In this document: positions 27,001 to 33,953 of the stretch, piece by piece
How the letters are laid out: the number at the start of each line of letters is the position of its first letter
How positions within the stretch are numbered: position 1 is the first letter of the stretch
NCBI GenBank assembly: GCA_013400115.1
Contig: VXBP01003605.1
Location: 62,001-126,000 of the forward strand
DNA: 64,000 nt
DNA from: Rhinopomastus cyanomelas
Taxonomy: Eukaryota > Chordata > Aves > Bucerotiformes > Rhinopomastidae
Direction of reading: 5' to 3'
Position numbers and translations under genes: made by a program
Notes under the pieces: generated by a model
Seen by the model: only the letters and a program-made list of their open reading frames with translations
Told to the model about the DNA's origin: nothing
Database searches by the model: none

Positions 27001-30000
27001 TATAGGTTACAATGTTCATTGAAAGACTTTTAACAATCAATACCTTAAGGATCTCCAGCTTTTTTTTCTAGATTACAATCTGATTATCACATACAGACAA
27101 ACCTTGAAAGACACGCTTTTTACAACCCTAAATGCTAAGAATGCTTTTAATAAGCATGAAATAGTGTTCCGATCTGTACTCCAACCACGCAGTTACTAAC
27201 TTTCCAAACTTGAATTATTTTCAGGCAGAAGTGAGCAGTTCCAAATCACAAGATCATGTAAATTCTTGCCTTCATGAGATGTAGCAACAATAACCTGTAA
27301 ATTATTACTACAAACCTTTCTTGTGAGATGTTCTATGCTTGCTACATAACTGCTGTTAGAATACGATTCTGTATTGTATCGTGCAGTGCGGCTGATTTAG
27401 TGTACAGAAAATTCTAAAAAATCCTTGTTAATTGGTAAAATTTCATTTCAAGAAAATATTTTTAAGATTTGTTCTAGGTCAATGCGTAACACTGGAGATG
27501 AAGAAGACAAAGAGGACAGACAGAACTGATACTCCTCTCTATCAAAGGTGCCATCCAACACTTCTGGCTAGAAACAGAAGGTAAGTAGATACTAACGAGA
27601 TATGACTCTCTGTAAAATTAGTATCACTACTGTGCATCACTCCTGAACAAAGTATTTCAATAATACAAATCCAAGGCAGTATTAATGGGTTTTACTGAAA
27701 GACCATTTGCAGTGTCATTATACAAAGATAAGCTGCCAGCGACTTAAAAGAAAAAGCTGGGGCTAGCACAGGCATTAAGGCTGTCCTAGTCAGAAGCATC
27801 ATTTTTGCTCTCATGAGTGCCTTGCTTTTATCAACCCCTACAAGTGCACAGCTATACAGTAGTTGCTTATGCTACACATTGCAATGTAAATTGTTCTGTT
27901 TTTCAAAGCTACCATCCTTTTGAATAGTTTTTATCACCAACAGTTTGTGTCAGGATGTAATTCAAAGAATATCCCTCAAAAGAATTTTCACTTGTAAAGT
28001 GAGCAAATGACCAAAAATGTTGCAAAACTGGAGAAAGGGACCTGGGGGTCCTGGTGGACAATAAAATGACTATGAGCCAGTAGTGTGCTCTTGTGGTCAA
28101 GAGAGCCAACAGCATCCTGGGGTGGATCAGAAAGGGGGTGGTTAGTAGATAAAGAGAGGTTCTTCTCCCCCTCTACTCTGCCCTGCTGANGCCAGCTAAG
28201 CATTAAACAGGAAAATAAATCAGGAGGGGCTTTACAGGAGTTTAAACACCATTATTTTAATTCACATTTTGAGTCACAACATTATATGCTCAGTGCAAAG
28301 CAGCGTAGCTTGGAAGGCAACTATCAAGTCTCACAGCAAACCAAGTTTGCTCAAAAGTAGGAAATAGAGGTGCTTCCATATTAATATTTTTACATCTCTC
28401 AGTATCAGCATCAAAACTCCGACTGTGCAATACCACATGTTGGAGTTCAGCTGATACAAGCTTAAGACACAAAACACAGCATGAAATGCACTAGTGGTTT
28501 TATTTCTTACAAACTGATATGCAGAAAATATTTCAGCTCACAGAAGACAGCACCAAAGCTGAAGTTTCCAGTGCTTAAAGACTATTTATGTAAGTCAAAA
28601 TGCTGTTTATCCAGTGAAGCACTAATTCAAGTTCTCCCACACCAGTAATAAGCATTGGTTCTTATTATAGTCTATCTCAGTGAAATCTACTAGTTTCAAA
28701 TATTCAATCAAGTACATATTATGCTGCATTCAATTAGACACAAAGATCAGCTACAATAAAAAACCCCCAAACCAACCACCCTACAAAATCAACTAAAGTG
28801 TTTGTAGAAGTACAAGAACCTGCACCATAAGTAGTGTCTTCCGAACAGTAAACAGAAGGGGCCACTGAAGCACCATTATAAATGCTGATAAGCATAGCAA
28901 TCCTGCACAGATTTTGTACGTCTGATGCAGAACCAGAACTCCTAATCTGTGTAAGAAATGCAATAAATTAATTTTTATTGGAAAATAAACAATTTTGTGA
29001 ACTAGCAAATATTCATTCAACCACTTAAAGCATCCTCCTGTTGCCCAAACAGATAATCTGCAATTAAAAGGACTGTTTCACCTGTGGAGTGGCCAGCTGA
29101 AGCTGCTTAAAAAACAAATTCTGAAATGAGACATACAGGTTGCTGTACACAAAAAGGCAGGAACTTCAGTGGCTACTTAAGTCCAACTGGCACAACATAC
29201 AAAAGGAGCTTTATGTCTGTTAACACAGAAGCTATTAGGAGGTTTTAGCTGGCTGTTGCACAGCTTAGCATGGCCTGCACCATATCAGACTCAAATATAA
29301 TTTCAAACATACCAATAGGCAACTTAAAAAGCATCAGTTGTTCAGACAGGCTAGAGAAACTGGTAAATTAAGTTTTCTTCATAAAGTTTTGTTATAGCTG
29401 TACGTTCACAGAACAAGTATTAAAATCCACTCCTCAGTAACACATCCCTTCCCTAAACTATAGTTCCATCTTCTTACTCCTTGTTTTTAATGCCTTGCCT
29501 TCTATTCTACCATTAAGTCATTTGACTGTGAACACAATCTTGAAAAGATGATTTTGCTTTGAGACTGGGTCACTATTAAGAGACATAACCCAGCACCTTG
29601 ACCTTAACTAATTAAAAAAGGACACTCCTAAGTACTGCCTCCTACACCCAATACAATCCAAGTTGTTTCATCTCTCTGAATAAATGGAGTTTCAGATCAG
29701 CAGTGATTACCCTGCATGAGACTATTTCCTAATGCTATCAGTATTTAGGCAGACATTTTCCACTTCAACAACTTCCAGATATACCTGGGACTTACTGACC
29801 TTGGAACTACAGCTAAAATACGTGTTTACAATTGTGTACAAATTGGAAAACCTCCTACGGTTCAAATTCCACTTGGTTAAAGATCACACTACCACACCCT
29901 CACACCATATTCCAACTCTGAAGCTGCCTTCCTCCACCAATCTTGTATTCTTTCTGTTTACAACCCATTCCTACAGTAAATGTAAGCAGTGACCAGGACC

Positions 30001-33000
30001 CCAGTTATGCTATATGTCATTAAAAAATACACTGAGAGGAATTTCTGTTAAAAGACTCTTCCAGAGATGTTAAACCCACTCAATCCTGCAAGAATCAACT
30101 TAAGCTTTCAGAACTGCACTCATTTATTTTTAGAACATTAAAAGCAAGTTAACTACAACAACACTTACTACTGTGTTTAACATTCAGAAGCTTATATGAC
30201 ACACTACATCAGAGACACAGCATGGGTGTGAGGAAGGAGTGAGAAAGGACAATAGCACCAGTAAGAAACTGGAATATAATGATCATGCTTTAGCAGTGTT
30301 CTCTACTGTCACTGAGACAACAGAAACAACTTTTTCCACAGCTCAGTCTTAGACTACATTCATACTCCTATTAAGTACCATGTCTCAGTCAGAGATACGT
30401 ATCTTAGAAACAGTCATAGGAAGCACTAAATATATGTTTTAGACTTAAAAACTTACAAGGCAACTACTTTAGGAGGAAAGCAAGTATTGAATCAAGTCTT
30501 CAGGTAAAACTGATGCCTAGCAAATATATATGAAGTGGAGAAGTACAGTGGTTCTGTTAAAGCAGAAAGAACAATGGTTATTGTTCAATAGAGAGTACAC
30601 AAAAGAACCACACATAACTGAAATTAAACTAGCTGTGTACATTAAGGTCCAGAAGTGTGAGGATGTACACAGAAGCAAGTCTGTACCCCATGAAACTTGA
30701 ATACAAATGGGCAGAGCTTCTCAGGGAACTTCCCACCAAGCAGCAGAGCACATACAGCCTTTAGTCTACAAATGTGGATTTCTGTGATACAGAAAGGGCT
30801 AAGTGTCTGGTACTGTAAATACCAGTCCTGGAAATCCTGGTTTGATACTCGTCGTCATGCAGACCTTGCCAGAACTCCAACATGGACCTAAAAGATTTTA
30901 AGTCCTGAAATCATTCAACTAGTTCTGTAGAAATTACTTTGGGTCCAGCACAGTTAAAACACAGGGCGAGAATTTAAAATACACTGCACCAGTGGTGGCT
31001 ACATCACACTCCTTTGCCCCCTGCCCAAGTCTGTCCTACAATAATGATGCAAAAGAGATACAACCTACAGTACTTACAGCTTATAGTAGTTTAGGCTCCT
31101 GCTGTACACAGTAAGGCAGCCTAACAATGCCTGGAACTAAGCTCAATCTATGGGCAACAAAGCCACACTTCAACTCAACACCACCACGTACAAAAAAAAC
31201 CCCTCCTAAAGCCCAGCTGGAGCTTTACCCTTACAGTAACTTTACTCTTCCACCCTCCTCACTCCCAACATTTTGCTCTGTTTTTTCTTCACACACTGCC
31301 ACAACTTTGTACTTGTTACTCAGCTGGATGCTCTTCAAAGTCTGTGAGTCACTAAGTCAGAGCTACCAAGTCTGATTTGTCAAAAGATCTGCATCATTCC
31401 CTATCATGTGGCATCTTAAGAACAAGACAGAGGCAAATTAACTGTATAGTCACACCCTTGCACTATGTGACTGACAATGAAAATAACACTCACAAACTCA
31501 GAAGCTAGTCACAGAAGGAGAAGATGAAACAAGAAATCCACGTGCAGTATAACCTCTACTTAATTTCAGCTTCCTGTGGCATGGAACATTTAAAACTCTA
31601 AGAATATTGTACACGTCAAATCAGAGACCCTTCAAACAGCATTAGGTTACAACATATTGCAGCTGCAGCATAGCAAAGGGCACAAGTCACAACCACCCCA
31701 ACCACAATGCTTTAACTCCTTCCACAGAAACACGGGGAAGATCATTCTTAGGCTGGCATCAACCCTTTCTAAAGGAACACCTTCATCACTACACCATTGC
31801 TGGCACCTTACGGTCTGGAAGACTTCATGGTACTTCTCTGAAACAGGCTGTGGCTGCCTGCATCCCTGGCAGTGTTCAAGGCCAGGCTGGATGGGGCTCT
31901 GGGCAACCTGCTCCGGTGAGGTGTCCCTGCCCATGGCAGGGGCTTGGCACTGGGTGAGCTCTGAGCTCCTTTCCAACCCAAACCACCTATCATTCTATGA
32001 AAGAACCATAAAGACATAAATATCAAATTCTGGCCTATATTATGCTTAGAAGTAAGAAACAGAAGTCTGTCTCAGTATGAAATAAAAAAAAAATTGAGGT
32101 TAACTTAGTGAAAAGTTAAGGGAAATAGATGGAAGGGAGGTCACTAACTGTAACAAAATTAGATAGTTGTCTAGGAAACCAGAATTCAGAGACCTTCATA
32201 AAGAGGATAGAGTATGAAGAAAGTAACTTAACCTAAACCATAAAAGAGTTTGTTTGGATTTTTTTAAAGCATGTCCAATGCTAAAATGATAATCACAATA
32301 GGTAAAAAGCATGAACCTTAACATGGCTCCAAAAACTTACGTCCAAGCCATAATATTAAAGTGTGTGATTTATACAGGCTGCAGACATTACTTTTTTTGG
32401 AATGCTAAACCCCTGATATGGCTCCACAAAATTGAAACTGTCACTCTCCCAAACAGCTTTTGCTTCAGGATACAGACAATACCTGGATATTTTATATATT
32501 AAATCCTCCCCTGCAAAAGAAAATAAAACCTGAAGCTAGAGGAACATGCTAACTATCAGTTTAACTTTGCTACTAAACATGTAATTATTTTAAAAAAATA
32601 TGCATTGATATTATCAGATGTTACTGTGGCAACTGTTACTTTTTTGTAGCCACCTACCTTGGGATACAGTAAACCATCTTGCTTAAGCATACTACAAATA
32701 TACTTCTCAACCTGAGCAGCTGTGGGCATACAGGCTGGTAATTCATTGGACACTTTCCTGAGACAGAAATAGGGTATTTTCCATTCTGAACTCTTTTCTA
32801 GGACTCCTCAGAACCAGTGATTGTACGAAGAGTTTGGACACCACCTTTTAGAGTACAGACACAGGGAAAAACAATCTGCTTTGCAAAGAGACATTCTACA
32901 AAGAAAAGCTTCTGAAGGGCACACTAAGTCATCACCTTCATTTTCAGTAGTTTTGTAGGCTACACTGGCCACTGAGGGATGCAGAAGTGTTATCCATCAC

Positions 33001-33953
33001 TGCTGTCTCAGTGAGTAACTTTCATCCACAGCCCTCCAATTAATACCAATTTGAAACCTATTATTGAAAAAAAATTCGTTTGGAAAAATTCTGCCAGTAA
33101 GTACGAGAAAATTCGTGGTAATCCTATGTTTTAAAAACAAAATTAGTCTGACTGCACCTGCCTAGAAAATAAACAACTAGCACATATGCTGGTATATTGA
33201 AATCCGAGCTAGAGACAACTGAGAGAGCAGTTACTTCCCCAACCCAAGAGCAAGACTGCTGTACCACAACAAAAAAAATTTTATTAAATATACCTATTGC
33301 TAGTGTTTCTAATTTAAAAGTGTTTTAACGATGTCTTGTTCTGGAGGAAAAGGCCTAGTTAACGAGGCACACAGTTTTTATACATCAAGTGCGTACGTGA
33401 GGCCAACAGTACCAACGGTTTATCCGGTTCCAATGTTCTTCACGAATAAATTGGTGGAAACGAAGCTCAGTGGAGCACCTATTGTCCATCTCAACCAGGA
33501 CGGAGGTTTCCTTAGCAGGCGCCGCGGCAGGCGGAGCCGCCGTTTTCCCGACATTCCCCGTCCTGCGGACGGCGGCCGCTAGGAACGGCTCCACGCTCCC
33601 CCATCCCCCAGCGCAACGGAATAAGCGCGAGTTCCTCAAAATGGGGGTGCGCGAGGGACCGGGGAACCTCTTCACCAACCCATGGCGCGGACAGGCCTCA
33701 CCGGCGGTGAGACAAGGCCAAGGCCGCGCTCCTGCTGGTGTTCCGCCTGCCCCCCCAACTTCAACAGCAGGTCTAGGCAGCCCCTCATGCTAAGCCCAAA
33801 GCACAGTCCCGCCGAGGCCTGCACCGGGCAGCCCCAAGCGCAGCCGTGCCACCGCCACGGCAGTCCCAACCATCGCCATCTCCGTCAGGGAGCGCTCTGC
33901 AGCCTCCCCCTCCTCCCGCTCACCTGGTCGCCGGCAGGTCCCTCTGCGGACAT
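1..33953 (-). CDS. CSTF3: CSTF3, cleavage stimulation factor subunit 3 (CstF-77), 5' partial-in-window at the C-terminal end
   Basis: CstF-77 is the nuclear scaffold of the cleavage stimulation factor. It dimerises, bridges CstF-64 (which binds the GU-rich element) and CstF-50, and contacts CPSF during pre-mRNA 3'-end processing. Twenty coding exons, all with GT-AG introns, lie at 33924-33953, 26430-26531, 26204-26299, 12919-12951, 12460-12557, 11441-11507, 11306-11340, 11083-11209, 8513-8590, 8171-8333, 7640-7749, 7134-7250, 5966-6040, 4828-4971, 4642-4744, 3644-3713, 2219-2414, 667-820, 185-279 and 1-54. They sum to 1,947 nt (649 codons) without a frame break. Twelve HAT repeats (W..Y...E helix A, then a YER-type helix B) span about residues 27-525, followed by a proline-rich region. 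The family length is about 717, so roughly 70 residues lie beyond position 1. The start is supported by an in-frame TAA 9 nt upstream and G at -3. The residues match vertebrate CstF-77 almost throughout; only exon 1 diverges. Confidence 0.98.
55..184 (-). other. CSTF3 intron 19
   Basis: 130 nt, GTTTGT to AG. Nothing else is seen in it. Confidence 0.9.
185..279 (-). CDS. CSTF3: CSTF3 coding exon 19 (residues 600-631)
   Basis: 95 nt. It completes the split proline and encodes the Pro/Val-rich stretch [17 protein letters not shown], then [14 protein letters not shown]. The acceptor is TCCACAG|CTC and the donor is CAG|GTTTGT, phase 0. Confidence 0.96.
280..666 (-). other. CSTF3 intron 18
   Basis: 387 nt between exons 18 and 19. 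No repeat, RNA gene or further exon was recognised. Confidence 0.9.
667..820 (-). CDS. CSTF3: CSTF3 coding exon 18 (residues 549-599 and split Pro600)
   Basis: 154 nt. It encodes the start of the proline-rich C-terminal region ([16 protein letters not shown] to PFQPRHLA), with first base C of a proline codon at GCAC|GTAAGT. In the family this region contacts other CstF subunits. Confidence 0.97.
821..2218 (-). other. CSTF3 intron 17
   Basis: 1.4 kb of unique sequence. The open frames in it have no family resemblance and no splice context. I see nothing further. Confidence 0.88.
2219..2414 (-). CDS. CSTF3: CSTF3 coding exon 17 (residues 483-548)
   Basis: 196 nt, the longest coding exon here. 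It encodes [16 protein letters not shown] and [13 protein letters not shown] (HAT12), then the conserved [17 protein letters not shown] segment that closes the HAT domain, ending ALGYK in phase 0 (AAG|GTAAGC). Confidence 0.97.
2415..3643 (-). other. CSTF3 intron 16
   Basis: 1.2 kb of unique sequence with no recognised repeat or exon. Confidence 0.88.
3644..3713 (-). CDS. CSTF3: CSTF3 coding exon 16 (residues 460-482 and split Gly483)
   Basis: 70 nt: [20 protein letters not shown] (HAT11 helix B and loop), ending KS plus GG of a split glycine codon at CCGG|GTACGT. The frame stays open into both flanking introns by chance, which makes a longer artificial ORF. Confidence 0.97.
3714..4641 (-). 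other. CSTF3 intron 15, with a CR1 insertion
   Basis: 928 nt. It carries the CR1 3'-end fragment at about 4181-4340; the remainder is unique. Confidence 0.88.
4181..4340 (-). mobile_element. CR1 LINE 3'-end fragment
   Basis: It begins with the reverse complement of the CR1 terminal repeat (ATCATAGAATCATTAG) and continues through the GGAAGGGACCTCGAAAGA and GATCATCCAGTCCAATCC blocks. A second similar block (AGAAGGCACCACAGGATC) follows. It is 5'-truncated as usual and lies in sense orientation within intron 15. Confidence 0.85.
4642..4744 (-). CDS. CSTF3: CSTF3 coding exon 15 (residues 426-459 and split Glu460)
   Basis: 103 nt: [17 protein letters not shown] (HAT10 helix B) and [15 protein letters not shown] (HAT11 helix A). 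It ends in phase 1 with G of a split glutamate codon at AACG|GTAAGC. Confidence 0.97.
4828..4971 (-). CDS. CSTF3: CSTF3 coding exon 14 (residues 378-425)
   Basis: 144 nt, phase 0 at both ends. It encodes [14 protein letters not shown] (HAT9 helix A), [11 protein letters not shown] (HAT9 helix B) and [16 protein letters not shown] (HAT10 helix A). The intron to exon 15 is only 83 nt, the shortest in the gene. Confidence 0.97.
4972..5965 (-). other. CSTF3 intron 13 (5' side of exon 14)
   Basis: 994 nt. It contains a short CA-type run near 5,520-5,545 and a 50-bp CR1 terminus at 5811-5862. Nothing else is recognised. Confidence 0.88.
5811..5862 (-). mobile_element. CR1 LINE 3'-terminal scrap
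   Basis: About 50 bp: CATAGAATCATTAGGGATTG, followed by the GGAAGGCACCTCGAAAGATC block. It is from the same subfamily as the copies near 4,190 and 16,600. Confidence 0.8.
5966..6040 (-). CDS. CSTF3: CSTF3 coding exon 13 (residues 353-377)
   Basis: 75 nt, phase 0 at both ends: [20 protein letters not shown] then IDPTL, which is HAT8 helix B. The acceptor is ACTTAG|AGT and the donor CTG|GTAAGA. Confidence 0.97.
6404..6531 (+). mobile_element. CR1 LINE 3'-end fragment
   Basis: It reads the sense CR1 tail: CAGGCTGGCTGCAGCTCTGG, CAACCTGCTCTGGTGAG, GGTCCCTTCCGACCCAAACC and GATTCTATGA. It is antisense to CSTF3. Confidence 0.85.
7023..7083 (-). mobile_element. CR1 LINE 3'-terminal scrap
   Basis: CAGAATCATGAGGGATTGG and the GGGACCTCGAAGGAGCATC block mark the reverse complement of a CR1 3' end, about 50 bp from the exon 12 donor. 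Confidence 0.8.
7134..7250 (-). CDS. CSTF3: CSTF3 coding exon 12 (residues 314-352)
   Basis: 117 nt, phase 0 at both ends. It encodes [20 protein letters not shown] (HAT7 helix B) and [14 protein letters not shown] (HAT8 helix A). The acceptor is CAACAG|GAC and the donor GAG|GTGAGC. Confidence 0.97.
7251..7639 (-). other. CSTF3 intron 11
   Basis: 389 nt of unique sequence with nothing recognised. Confidence 0.88.
7640..7749 (-). CDS. CSTF3: CSTF3 coding exon 11 (residues 277-313)
   Basis: 110 nt. It carries [12 protein letters not shown] (HAT6 helix B) and [14 protein letters not shown] (HAT7 helix A), ending LLAEKG in phase 0. The C-terminal HAT block, which begins here, forms the CstF-77 homodimer in known structures. 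Confidence 0.97.
7750..8170 (-). other. CSTF3 intron 10
   Basis: 421 nt of unique sequence with nothing recognised. Confidence 0.88.
8171..8333 (-). CDS. CSTF3: CSTF3 coding exon 10 (residues 223-276 and split Val277)
   Basis: 163 nt. It starts [18 protein letters not shown], a loop between the two HAT subdomains, and includes [15 protein letters not shown] (HAT6 helix A). It ends in phase 1 after TKR. The donor AGAG|GTAGTG gives the first base of a valine codon completed in exon 11. Confidence 0.97.
8513..8590 (-). CDS. CSTF3: CSTF3 coding exon 9 (residues 197-222)
   Basis: 78 nt, phase 0 at both ends, from [10 protein letters not shown] to MNARRVAK. It encodes HAT5 helix B and the start of the linker helix between the N- and C-terminal HAT subdomains. 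The acceptor is CTGCAG|GGC and the donor AAG|GTACAG. Confidence 0.97.
8591..11082 (-). other. CSTF3 intron 8, locally GC-rich
   Basis: 2.5 kb. The part from about 9,150 to 10,790 is clearly richer in G and C than the neighbouring introns. This explains several long chance reading frames on both strands that have no recognisable protein content. No repeat or splice-bounded exon was recognised. Confidence 0.8.
11083..11209 (-). CDS. CSTF3: CSTF3 coding exon 8 (residues 154-196)
   Basis: 127 nt. After the split valine it encodes [22 protein letters not shown] (HAT4 helix B) and [12 protein letters not shown] (HAT5 helix A). Phase 0 at the donor GAG|GTAATC. This lies in the N-terminal half of the HAT domain. 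Confidence 0.97.
11306..11340 (-). CDS. CSTF3: CSTF3 coding exon 7 (residues 143-153 and split Val154)
   Basis: A 35-nt micro-exon encoding [11 protein letters not shown] (HAT4 helix A) plus GT of a split valine codon. The donor is GT|GTAAGT and the acceptor ACGTAG|ATA. The flanking introns are 100 and 96 nt. Confidence 0.95.
11441..11507 (-). CDS. CSTF3: CSTF3 coding exon 6 (residues 120-142)
   Basis: 67 nt. It completes the split lysine, then encodes [15 protein letters not shown] (HAT3 helix B) and MEIMSYQ. The acceptor is CCTCAG|AGA and the donor is CAG|GTATGT, phase 0. Confidence 0.96.
11508..12459 (-). other. CSTF3 intron 5
   Basis: 952 nt, AT-rich, with pyrimidine-rich stretches on the plus strand (for example around 11,645 and 11,780). 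No repeat family or exon was recognised. Confidence 0.88.
12460..12557 (-). CDS. CSTF3: CSTF3 coding exon 5 (residues 88-119 and split Lys120)
   Basis: 98 nt, starting in phase 0 with LFQRCLMKV (end of HAT2) and including [10 protein letters not shown] (HAT3 helix A). It ends SY plus AA of a split lysine codon at AA|GTAAGT. The acceptor AACAG|TTATTT lies just upstream of a second AG (TTTCAG), which would cost the conserved L-F-Q if used. Confidence 0.96.
12558..12918 (-). other. CSTF3 intron 4
   Basis: 361 nt of unique sequence with nothing recognised. Confidence 0.88.
12919..12951 (-). CDS. CSTF3: CSTF3 coding exon 4 (residues 77-87)
   Basis: A 33-nt micro-exon, phase 0 at both ends, encoding [11 protein letters not shown], the start of HAT2 helix B. 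The acceptor is CTATAG|ATT and the donor is AAG|GTGAGT. It is the first exon after the 13.3-kb intron 3. Confidence 0.96.
16533..16552. repeat. TTCC microsatellite
   Basis: About five copies of TTCC in a row. Confidence 0.85.
16601..16830 (-). mobile_element. CR1 LINE 3'-end fragment
   Basis: It starts CATAGAATCATTAGGGATTG. The first 86 bp differ from the 4,191 copy at only about four positions. It continues through the CTTAAACGTCTCCAGTGAAG and CAGCCTGTTCCAGTGCTCTG blocks into degraded CR1 sequence. The right boundary is approximate. Confidence 0.85.
17031..17187. repeat. Diverged tandem duplication, about 80-bp unit, two copies
   Basis: Unit one (17031-17111) and unit two (17112-17187) share TCCTGGGT, AGCTCATT, AACTCCCAT, CAGCAGCA and an identical CACTGCTAGTTCTTCTTCCC stretch. 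They differ by a few substitutions and a small deletion. Confidence 0.85.
17803..17850. repeat. Tandem duplication, 24-bp unit, two copies
   Basis: 17803-17826 and 17827-17850 match at 19 of 24 positions (CCYTTGGRYATCAGARGAAC core). Confidence 0.75.
19955..20138 (-). mobile_element. CR1 LINE fragment(s), composite
   Basis: The left part is a minus-strand CR1 end (CACAGAATCATTTAGGTTGG, GATCAAGTCCAACC, ACACATCCAGGGATGGGGAC). From about 20,086 it turns into a plus-sense tail (GGACTCCCTTCCAACCCAAA, TGATTCT). Either two insertions abut or one is rearranged. Confidence 0.75.
21580..21585 (-). terminator. Possible distal intronic poly(A) signal (AATAAA) in CSTF3 intron 3
   Basis: Minus-strand AAATAAA is followed after about 20-40 nt by a U/GU-rich run (complement of 21,539-21,565: TTGTTTTTGTT, then TGTTTGTTTC). 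The context is textbook for cleavage, but no transcript evidence is available here. Confidence 0.3.
22395..22565 (+). mobile_element. Ancient MIR-like SINE in CSTF3 intron 3
   Basis: It carries the hallmark CCTCACAACAACCCTGTGAG immediately followed by GTAGGT, then CAGTCACTTACCCAAGACAC and CAGTAGAGCAGGCTAGAATC. These stand in the order and spacing of the MIR core and 3' part known from amniote genomes. The family assignment is from memory of the consensus, not a search. Confidence 0.7.
24077..24119. repeat. Perfect 11-bp inverted repeat (hairpin)
   Basis: ACATCCGAGAA at 24077-24087 and TTCTCGGATGT at 24109-24119 are exact reverse complements separated by 21 nt of AT-rich sequence. In the CSTF3 pre-mRNA this would form a stable stem-loop in intron 3. 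Confidence 0.85.
24523..24565. repeat. Interrupted CA microsatellite
   Basis: A run of alternating purine-pyrimidine, mainly CA with CG interruptions (ACACACGCACACACGCGCAC). Confidence 0.85.
25165..25300. other. Extremely AT-rich block in CSTF3 intron 3
   Basis: By eye, about nine of ten bases are A or T over some 135 bp (for example only about five G/C between 25,201 and 25,260). It contains short TATTAAAT/ATAAATAT palindromes and a minus-strand AATAAA at 25172-25177. Confidence 0.85.
26053..26058 (-). terminator. Candidate intronic poly(A) signal (ATTAAA) for the short CSTF3 isoform
   Basis: ATTAAA on the minus strand lies about 60 nt past the stop codon of the read-through frame. About 25-45 nt downstream, on the complement of 26007-26026, is a GU/U-rich run (TGAGTTGATGATTGTTG). 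Signal, spacing and downstream element fit a functional cleavage site. A second ATTAAA follows on the complement of 25983-25988. Confidence 0.5.
26120..26203 (-). CDS. CSTF3: Alternative 3' coding extension of exon 3: CSTF3 short isoform (CstF-77S type)
   Basis: Reading straight through the exon-3 donor gives 27 further codons, beginning [10 protein letters not shown], and then TAA. The predicted protein has 10+34+32+27 = 103 residues. Mammalian CSTF3 is known to use a conserved intronic poly(A) site in intron 3, producing a short protein of about this size with a hydrophobic, divergent tail. CstF-77 controls this switch itself. What I see here is the weak donor, the short open tail and a nearby ATTAAA. 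Use of the site in this species is inferred. The tail sequence is not expected to be conserved, only its position and brevity. Confidence 0.7.
   Translation of the reverse strand, partial: VNIFTFFSYITFNRCLSLHVDKYKIDT
26204..26299 (-). CDS. CSTF3: CSTF3 coding exon 3 (residues 45-76)
   Basis: 96 nt, phase 0 at both ends. It holds helix B of HAT1 (ARKTYERLV) and helix A of HAT2 ([10 protein letters not shown]). The donor GAG|GTTAAT lacks the A at +3 and the G at +5, so it is a weak 5' splice site. It fronts the largest intron of the gene. Failure to use it gives the short isoform described at 26120-26203. Confidence 0.97.
26430..26531 (-). CDS. CSTF3: CSTF3 coding exon 2 (residues 11-44)
   Basis: 102 nt, phase 0 at both ends. 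It runs from AAEYVPEKV to LIREAQ and carries helix A of HAT1 (DAWSILIRE). The acceptor is TTCTAG|GCT. The donor is CAG|GTTTAG, a weak match to the U1 consensus. The intron to exon 3 is only 130 nt. Confidence 0.97.
28013..28193 (+). mobile_element. CR1 LINE internal (ORF2 C-terminal) fragment lacking its 3' end
   Basis: It matches the copy at 35,345 through GTCCTGGTGGACAATAA, ATGACTATGAGCCAGTAGTG and CATCCTGGGGTGGATCAG. It stops abruptly three bases after the ambiguous base at 28,190. CR1 copies are normally 5'-truncated with the 3' end kept, so this pattern is unusual. Confidence 0.8.
28190..28190. other. Ambiguous base N inside a CR1 copy
   Basis: A single N at the point where the CR1 match is about to end (CTGCTGANGCC, against the expected CTGGTGAGGCC). 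Confidence 0.95.
31844..32000 (+). mobile_element. CR1 LINE 3'-end fragment
   Basis: Sense CR1 tail: CATCCCTGGCAGTGTTCAAG, GCCAGGCTGGATGGGGCTCT, CCCTGCCCATGGCAGGGG and CCTTTCCAACCCAAACCACC, then CATTCTATGA. Antisense to CSTF3 in intron 1. Confidence 0.87.
32658..32757 (-). CDS. Candidate alternative CSTF3 exon in intron 1 (in frame with exon 2)
   Basis: A 100-bp segment has an acceptor with a pyrimidine tract (CCCTATTTCTGTCTCAG|GAAAG) and a strong donor (CCCAAG|GTAGGT). One frame is open throughout for 33 codons, [16 protein letters not shown] to KQDGLLYPK, and ends exactly at a codon boundary, so it runs on into AAEYVPEK of exon 2. An internal ATG (codon 10, MPTAAQ) could start an alternative N-terminus. 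If it is spliced after normal exon 1 instead, the frame shifts and reads ESVQ-stop, so it would act as a poison exon. I do not recognise the peptide in any family. Confidence 0.4.

Larger units (their letters stand above)
26532..33923 (-). other. CSTF3 intron 1
   Basis: 7.4 kb of AT-rich sequence. It holds the candidate alternative exon at 32658-32757 and two plus-strand CR1 fragments (about 28013-28193 and 31844-32000). I see no other structured element and no coding sequence. Confidence 0.9.
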
